NCBI GenBank assembly: GCA_016858145.1
Contig: JAEHOE010000024.1
Coordinates: 682,001-746,000, forward strand
Origin: Edaphochlamys debaryana
Taxonomy: Eukaryota > Chlorophyta > Chlorophyceae > Chlamydomonadales
Reading direction: 5' to 3'
Length of the DNA stretch: 64,000 nucleotides
In this document: in pieces, positions 57,752-64,000 of the stretch
How positions within the stretch are numbered: position 1 is the stretch's first letter
Layout of the letters: every line of letters starts with the position of its first letter
Notes under the pieces: model-generated
Databases searched by the model: none
Told to the model about the DNA's origin: nothing
What the model saw: only the letters and a program-made list of their open reading frames with translations
Made by a program: the position numbers and the translations under genes

Positions 57752-60700
57752 ATGCCGGGCCCGGAGGACCCAGACCCGGACGACCCGGACGATTACCTGC
57801 GAGACCCGGTCATCCAGAACCTATTCGACGCCCTCATATACCCCGGTAAGTCACCATGGCCTCCGGTTAATGCGCGCTTCCGCTAGTGCCCTGAGCCTCT
57901 TCCCAGACCCCCCAAGACCAACCGCCGTCCCCGTGCCATTCCGCAGATGTCGACGCTTCGACCCCCGGGGCACCATCCGCCGCGGCTGGACCGACGCCAG
58001 GTGGGCACCTACAACAAGGCTGTGTCCTGCCTAGGCATCTTCCCTGCCCTGCCCGAACTCCCTTTGACCGACAAAGCGAGCAAGCGTGAAGATCAGAACC
58101 CCTCCCCGCCCTCACCAACCCCTCAGAGGGGCACGCGTCCGCTATGCCGGAAGCAAATGAGATGACCCGCGCAGCTTTGACTGGAGATCATGGCAGTGGC
58201 GTGCAGGGAGGTTCGCAGCGGCCGGTTACCGTGCCACCAGGCCTGCAAGGCGGCTCCTGCGGGAGCGCGAGCGCCGCTGTGCTCGTCAAGCGGGAAGTGG
58301 TGGGTGACGTTCGCAGGGCAGGGCCCCTGGGACAAGACAGCGCAGTGGAAAGGTGGGCAGGATGCAGACCAGGCATGCAGGTATGGAGGCACAACACTCA
58401 TTGACCATCACGCACGACATTCCTTGCCTCTCCTTCCGATCGTTCTGCACGACGCATGCCGTCGTGTGCGCTGCCACGTGAAGGGAGCCAAAGGCAGCTA
58501 TCAACCTCTTGGTCCTCACCCGCAGGTTCAGTCCAGCGAGGCAGTGGGGCCTGCGCCCTGCTCCAGGGAGGTAGGCCGAGCTTTATCGTCGTCACCAGCA
58601 GAGGCGTTGGGCGGCGGCGCGGCAGCCGGTCTCGGCCCGGCCTTCAGAGCGCATGCGCCTGCCCCCGTCACTGCGCCGGCGGCCCACAGAACGCTGGGGG
58701 CGAGCGGCATGGGGGTGCCGCCGGCCACCCCGTCCCAGGCCGCTGCAGCATCCCTGAGATCTTCGCCGAGCGATGTGTTGCCGCCGCCAGCCGCCGCCAG
58801 CGGCGGCCTTGGCTCTACCGGAATGAGCGCGCCGGAAGGCACTGCTGGTGCCGCAACTCTGGTCCAAAGCGCCAGTTCAAACGCCCATGCTGAGGGTTTG
58901 GGGCAGGCCGCGGATGCAGTGGTGGGAGCCGAACAATACCACGGTGGATCAGCGGCCCCTACGGATGCGTCCTCACATGCGCATCCTGCCGGTGCCTGCC
59001 GGGGTCCACCCCTAGCCGCACAACCTGCGCAGGCGCCCGGAGCTGGTGCAGACGTCCGTGCGCCCTTTGACGAGGCGCCCGCGGAAGCGGGCCCTGAGCT
59101 CACCACCGTGGCACCCGCGGCACGGGCCTCGGCTGACGTGGCCTCGGCTGACGGGGCCTCGGCTGACGGGGCCTCGGCTCCCGGGAATGCAAGTTGGCGC
59201 ACGGACGACGGCCCGCTCACTCCGCCGGTACGGCAGGGCAGGGGCGCCGCTGTCGTGGCGCGGGGCGTTGACGAGGCAGCGAGCCCACCCGATGCAGTAG
59301 TCCAGGAGCCGGGTTCGGCGAGGGCATTACTAGAGGGTACCGCTATGGCGTCCTCGCAGACGGAGCCCAACCTGTGGTCACAGCAGACGGAGCAGCAGGC
59401 GGAGGCGGAGCCGCAGACACAGCCGCTATCGCCACAGCTGGTGGAGGGCGGGTCGTCAGGGGTGCCGGGCGTAGCGGCCACCGGTCCACCGGGCCGTTCC
59501 ACGCCCGACCTGGCCGGTGCTCAGGCGCCCAGAGCAGGGGACCACAGCGGCGGCCCTAACGCTGTGGGGAACAAGGAGGCCGAACAGAACGAGGAGGAGG
59601 AGGTGGACGAGGAGGAGGAGGAGGAAAGGGAGGAGGAGGAGGAGGAGGAGGCTGAGCAGCAGCCGCAACAGCAGCAGGAGGGCTCGGCTGCCGTCAGAGC
59701 CCAGCTGCTTGTGACAGGGACCCGGACCTTGTACCTCCTGCCCTCGCGACTGGTGGAGGGGCCCCTGCGGGACCAAGTGTACGGCAGGGATGCGGCGAGG
59801 CTGAGCCTGGAGCTGCGAGCGGAGGGCGCCAGTACGACACTCGACCTGGACGTGCGCCGCCACGTGTGCGGCACGCACGAGCGGTACACCATGCCAGGAC
59901 TACGGGCGGCGCTGGACGAGCGCGGGGTGCTGTACACTGGCGTTTTGGAGCTGGAGGCAGCGCCGGGCGGCGGCGGGCGGCTTCGTGGGATCCTGCGGCG
60001 GGGCAAGATGAGCGAGACCACGCATGCGGCCGTCAATGCAAGCGGCAGGGCGCAGGCCGAGAAGCAGGGGGTGAGAGAGTTGCGCTCGCTCTTCATTGGT
60101 GCGGGGCCCGGCGGATGCGTCCCCCAGACTCGCTCTGCCGCCGCTGCCCGAGCTGTTGGGCAGGTCAGGACGCACACAAGCGGCGGCGCCGGCGCTGGCG
60201 CCGCCGCCGCGGCAACCAAGCTGCTGCAGCTGCCATGGCTCCCGCTGCAACGCACAGCCCAGAAGGGCGCAGCTGTGGCTGCAGCGGCGGGGCCGGCCAT
60301 TCTTTCCGCGATGCGGGCTAATCGGGGCGGCGGCAGCAGCGGCGGCCTGGCGGCACCCATTGCGGAGACGCTCAGAGGTGGGCACCCGCATGACCCGCAA
60401 TGACGGAGGGTAGCGGAAAGGTTCGGCCCAGCACACATGGCACTAAAGGCCGATGGAAGCCTAGGTCTATGCCAGTACCTGTACCTCGTTGGCTCATTGG
60501 TACTGCCGTGCCGTACACTTGTACCACAGGCCTGTCGCGGCCCATGGGCGCCGATGCCGCCTCCCACGTGGCCTTCACCTTGTACAATGGAGCGGCCACT
60601 GCCTTCCTGCCGGTCGAGCAGGTCGGCCCTGGCACAAGTTACCGTCCGGGTTTCTGGCTGCCTGAACGATTCCACCCCTCGTTAAGTAGCCTAGCGCTAA

Positions 60701-63700
60701 CGCTAATGAGTGGTCCTCATCGCTCCCTGCAGGTGGCGGCATTGTTCCCCAGTCATGCCGAGGGCCTCTTGTCCGGAAGGACGACGGCCCTGGGCGCCCA
60801 GGTGGTGCTCGCCGTGGAGGCACCTCCGCCGCCGCCGGCGGCGGCGGCAGCCGTAGAACCCGCAGCAACGATGGAGGCAGAGCCGGCGGCGACAGGGCAA
60901 AGGGCTGAAACGGTGGCGGAGGTGGCTGCAGAAGCCGTAGCAACGATGGAGGCAGAGCCGGCGGCGGCAGGGCAAAGGGCTGAAACGTTGGCTGAGGCAG
61001 CGGCAGACGAGGTGGCGATGGAGGCAGAGCCGGCGGCGGCAGGCCAAAGGGCTGGACCGGCGGCGGCGGCGGCGGCGGCAGTGGCAGACGAGGCGTTGAA
61101 AATGGAGCCGGCGGAGGCGGCCGGAAAAGGTGGGGCGGTAAGGGGTCCGGAAGGGCCGCCGGCAGGAGGGGATATGCTGGCGGCGGCCACTGCTTTAGCG
61201 CTGCCTCCGCCGCCACCGCCGCCGCCGCTGCTACCGCCGTCGCCAGCTGCGCTTCATGCTGCTGCGGCTCCAGAGGGCGCAGCAGCGCCGCCCTTGGCAC
61301 CAGGTGGGGAAGACGAAGAGTCGCGGCAGCCTGGCGACCCCGAAGCAGCCGTGGCGGCCGCAGCAGGTGCTGAGCCCTCGCCGCCGGACGGGGCGGACGC
61401 TGCGGCGGCGCCGCCTTCAGCCGAGGCAACAAGTGGGGCCCCGCCGCCGCCACCCCCGCCACCGCTGCCGCCGGGCCTGCAGCTAGAGGCCCGGCTCCAG
61501 CCCCTCCACAACAGGACCTGGACGCTGACCCTCCGCAAGGCCCCGGTACGGGATCTGCTCCTGCACGCACTGGGCCCAGCTGGGCCCAAGGGGCCCACGC
61601 GGCTGCGCATGAGGCTCTGGAGCGCGGGTCCCACAGCGGAAGGCCAGCCCTGCGTTCGTGCGACGGAGGTTGCCGCCGCCTTTACGAAACGGTCGCGTGA
61701 AGTCCTGGACGAGGAGGGTGGCGCGGAGGGCGGTGAAGGGAGGGTCGGGGCTGACGGCGGAACGGGCACATCCGGCTCAGCAGCAAGCGACAGCAGCAGC
61801 GACAGCAGCGGTGTCGAGGGCAGTGGCGAGGATGGTAAACAAGCACGCAAGCAGCGCATGCTCCGGCGTCGGCTGGGCGGCACGGCGCGGGCGCCGGCAG
61901 CGCAGCCCGCTGCTGCCTCCACACGGCGAGCCACACGGCTAGGTGAGCAGGCTGATGAGACGGCGCCTAACAACCCTATCCTGATTGCCGGCTTTCTTTT
62001 CTTCCCCCGCTGAGCTCTGTGCTGCCGCCCCCCCTTGACATGCCTTGACCGTGCTTGCCGCAGAGCCTTCGGGCCTGGGCCGCCGGTCCCTAGTGACCTT
62101 CACCATGACGAAGGATGGCCCTTGCTCGAGCAGCCTCTTGCCCAGTCAGGTGAGGTCCAGCCCCCGGCAAAAAGCGAGCGTACGCCATCCATGATGCATC
62201 CGCCGCCAGAGCAACCCATGCGGTCCCTCAGTCAATTGCATATCCTGTGGCGTTAACCCCGGCAAGCCCTCAGCCTTGTGTGACACAACCGCCCCCTGCA
62301 GCCGTTGCGCGTGCCCCCACGCCTCATGCCCTTTGACCATGCCCGCAGGCCGCGCTGCTCTTCCCCGAGCACCTCCACGCCGTCGAGAGCGATGGCGCCC
62401 CTCCCCGAGCCCACGTGACCCTGGAGGTCCCGACCCAGCCCTCTCAAACCGCAGCGGGCGGCGCCGGCAGCAGCAGGCCCCGGCCACCCCTTGCGCTGGA
62501 GGCTACCCTGGGCGCGCAGTTCGCCTTCGGGAACACGGCCGCCGATATTAGGTGGCGGCTGTGGCTGAAGAAGGAAACCCTGGCTGCTCTGGGGGTGGAG
62601 AGGAGCGGCTGGAAAGGGGTGAGGAGGACGCTGCAGCTAAGGATGTGGCACGTGGGGCCACTGCGGGTGCGGGTGGAGGTGCCGCCGCAGCCGGGGGTGG
62701 GTCCCATCCGCGGCCGACGCACTGCAGCGGCAGCAGCGGCTCCCAGCCGGAAGCGGAAGCGCGCCGGACGCGGCCGGGGCAACGGCGAGGCGGACAGCGA
62801 CGGCGGGCGCGGCGGCGGCAGCGACAGCGGGGACGACGGTCGGTCCGTTGTTGTGGTGTCTAGTGACAGCAGCGAGGAGGACACGCTCATGAGCGGCGGC
62901 ACCGCAGGGGGCAGTGGTGGGGCGAGCTCTGGCAGCAGCGGGAGCAGCGGCGGCGACGACAGCCCCGGCAGCGGCGGTGACAGCTCCGGCAGCGGCGGCG
63001 GCAGCAGCAGCAGCAGCGATGGCGGCGACAGCTCTGGCGGTGTCAGTGAGAGTGAGGGCAAGGGCGAAGAAGTGGGAGCTTTCGCGGCAAACAGAGCGGG
63101 GGCGCAAGGCGGCCGGAAACACTACTCGACGCGTGGTGCGAAGCAGTTCGGGAGGACGACGACGGCGGCTGCGGGCAGCGGCTCCCCGGCGAAACGCCGC
63201 CGGTGCCTAGCGGCAGCCGTCGCTGGTGCCGGCCGCACGCCCTCCGCCCGCGGAGCCCCGACACGGCTTGCTGCCAGCGCGGCGGCGGGCCAGACCTCGC
63301 CCCCAGCAGGTAGGCAAGTCTGCCGTGCGGGTGCTCGGGACCGGAGGACTCCCTTGCGTTGCACTTATGCTGTTAACCCCCTTGCAACCTCAACCTCCCG
63401 CTCCCCGCGCCCGCGCCGCCAGCTGCAGGCCCCGCCCCGGCCGCGCCTGTCGCCGCACTCACAGTGGACGTGTGCTGCCGCATCTGTCACCAAATGGGCC
63501 AGGTTTCGCTGAACGAGGACCAGGCCCACGCGCTCTGTCTCTACCACGTCACCAGCGCGGAGGTCCGCACCGCCATTCGGGCCGGCAAGCGCCCGCCCAA
63601 CGCAACAATCGAGCTGGTCATTGCAAGGCCCATACGCAACCCCAAGGGCCGCACCGGTACCGGTACCGGCGAGAAGGGGGGTCTGACGGCGACGCTGGGC

Positions 63701-64000
63701 ATGAAGCAGGGGTGCTGGATGATGTGGATCGGCAGGGAGCCACTGCAGGCACTCGGGGTTGAGGTGCGGCCTGCCACGCAGGCAACGCTACAGATGTGGC
63801 GGCTCAAGGCCGCGGCCGGAGGGCGGCCGCGTGTGGGCGTGCGCCTTAGGGCTGAGCCGACCAAGGGCCCTCAGCAGGCGCAGGCGCAGGCTCAGCCTGA
63901 GGAGCAAGCGCGGCGGCCCCAACCCGAGCCCCAGCGGCGGATGCCGCCCACGCACCCCGCCCGCTCGCCGCTGGATCCCCCGTCGCGGGGCAAGCGGTAC
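57752..64000 (+). CDS. modular protein with one C and three AB modules; runs off right edge
   Basis: Proposed start at 57752 (MPGPEDPDPDDPDDYLRDPV), exon 1 to 57845 and exon 2 57948-58001. The junctions between 58002 and about 58526 are unresolved. The main exon runs from about 58526 to 60377: a Ser/Ala/Pro-rich region, a poly-Glu tract (59.59-59.66 kb) and a C module (59.71-60.01 kb, TLYLLPSRLVEG to GRLRGILRRG). Then 60530-60621, 60733-61942, 62064-62149, 62349-63309, and 63423 or 63429 onward, all in phase. AB module 1: FTLYNGAATAFLPVEQ / VAALFPSHAEGLL with a repeat-filled loop. AB module 2: FTMTKDGPCSSSLLPSQ / AALLFPEHL to QPGVGPIRG. AB module 3: GQVSLNEDQAHALCLYH to WMMWIGREPLQALGVE, without the internal intron. 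Ser/Gly/Asp-rich and basic K/R tracts lie between modules. A C-terminal SET domain, if any, would be outside the window. The function is not recognised. Confidence 0.65.
60860..61065 (+). repeat. 72-75-bp coding repeat, about 3 units
   Basis: Units begin at ATGGAGGCAG at 60871, 60946 and 61018 (spacings 75 and 72 bp). Each encodes M-E-A-E-P-A-A-x-G-Q-R-A followed by an Ala/Glu-rich stretch. The repeat lies inside the loop of AB module 1 of the right-edge modular gene and keeps the frame. Confidence 0.85.

Noticed and set aside
58528..60675. Long minus-strand ORFs opposite the right-edge modular gene
   Set aside because: These are shadows of a GC-rich sense frame that contains the C module and correct splice sites.
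14275..64000. Naming the AB or C modules as B3 domains
   Set aside because: The strand pattern is suggestive, but I could not place the diagnostic B3 residues reliably in the copies, so only a resemblance is reported.
1..64000. Bacterial features, CRISPR arrays, tRNA or rRNA genes
   Set aside because: Introns, signal peptides and family content are eukaryotic. The short direct repeats found are coding minisatellites or simple duplications without spacers, and no tRNA or rRNA signature was seen.

Overview
The window looks like nuclear DNA of a Chlamydomonas-like (volvocine) green alga. It is very GC-rich, genes are split by many short GT-AG introns, and linkers are rich in Ala, Gly, Pro and Gln. 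The family content also fits: a Kp43-type subtilase with a Pro/Arg tail, F-box/ankyrin-like proteins, and large low-complexity SET-domain proteins. All gene models were read by hand from splice sites, phase and paralogue comparison. No transcript or database was available.

Layout. (1) 1-13.3 kb, minus strand: two tandem secreted subtilases. The left copy runs off the window. The right copy can be read as 26 exons (1,156 aa) with Asp, His, Asn and Ser motifs, a PA domain and a C-terminal beta domain. (2) 14.3-45.1 kb: three copies of a head-to-head pair. In each, a minus-strand modular protein faces a plus-strand F-box/ankyrin-like gene. Pair 1 is SET1 (14.3-19.8 kb) with a broken ankyrin gene (20.8-21.9 kb). 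Pair 2 is a decayed modular gene (28.6-32.0 kb) with an ankyrin gene frameshifted at an 18-nt G run (33.0-33.9 kb). Pair 3 is a minisatellite-bearing modular gene (35.7-42.0 kb) with an intact ankyrin gene (42.6-45.1 kb). A second SET gene (23.2-27.1 kb) and an ORF1-like coiled-coil ORF (27.3-28.3 kb) lie between pairs 1 and 2. (3) 46.1-56.9 kb: a kinesin (minus) and a membrane-anchored GH63-like glycosidase (plus) diverge from a 420-bp intergenic region. (4) 57.8-64.0 kb, plus: another modular protein, running off the right edge.

The main unusual feature is a family built from two recurring modules I do not recognise. Module C is about 100 aa and ends in G-R-L-R-G-V-L-R-P. Module AB is about 120-150 aa, with an L-F-P helix start, a Trp-rich strand, L-G-V and sometimes an end at G-P-I-R. 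They are recombined with SET domains, Ser/Asp-rich tracts, Pro/Gln minisatellites and coiled coils. Their pattern resembles B3-like beta-barrels, which is inference only. With acidic/Ser tracts, basic K/R patches and SET domains, a chromatin or nuclear role is plausible but unproven. Several members carry frameshifts, lost starts or out-of-phase splice junctions, so the cluster appears to be in active birth-and-death evolution.
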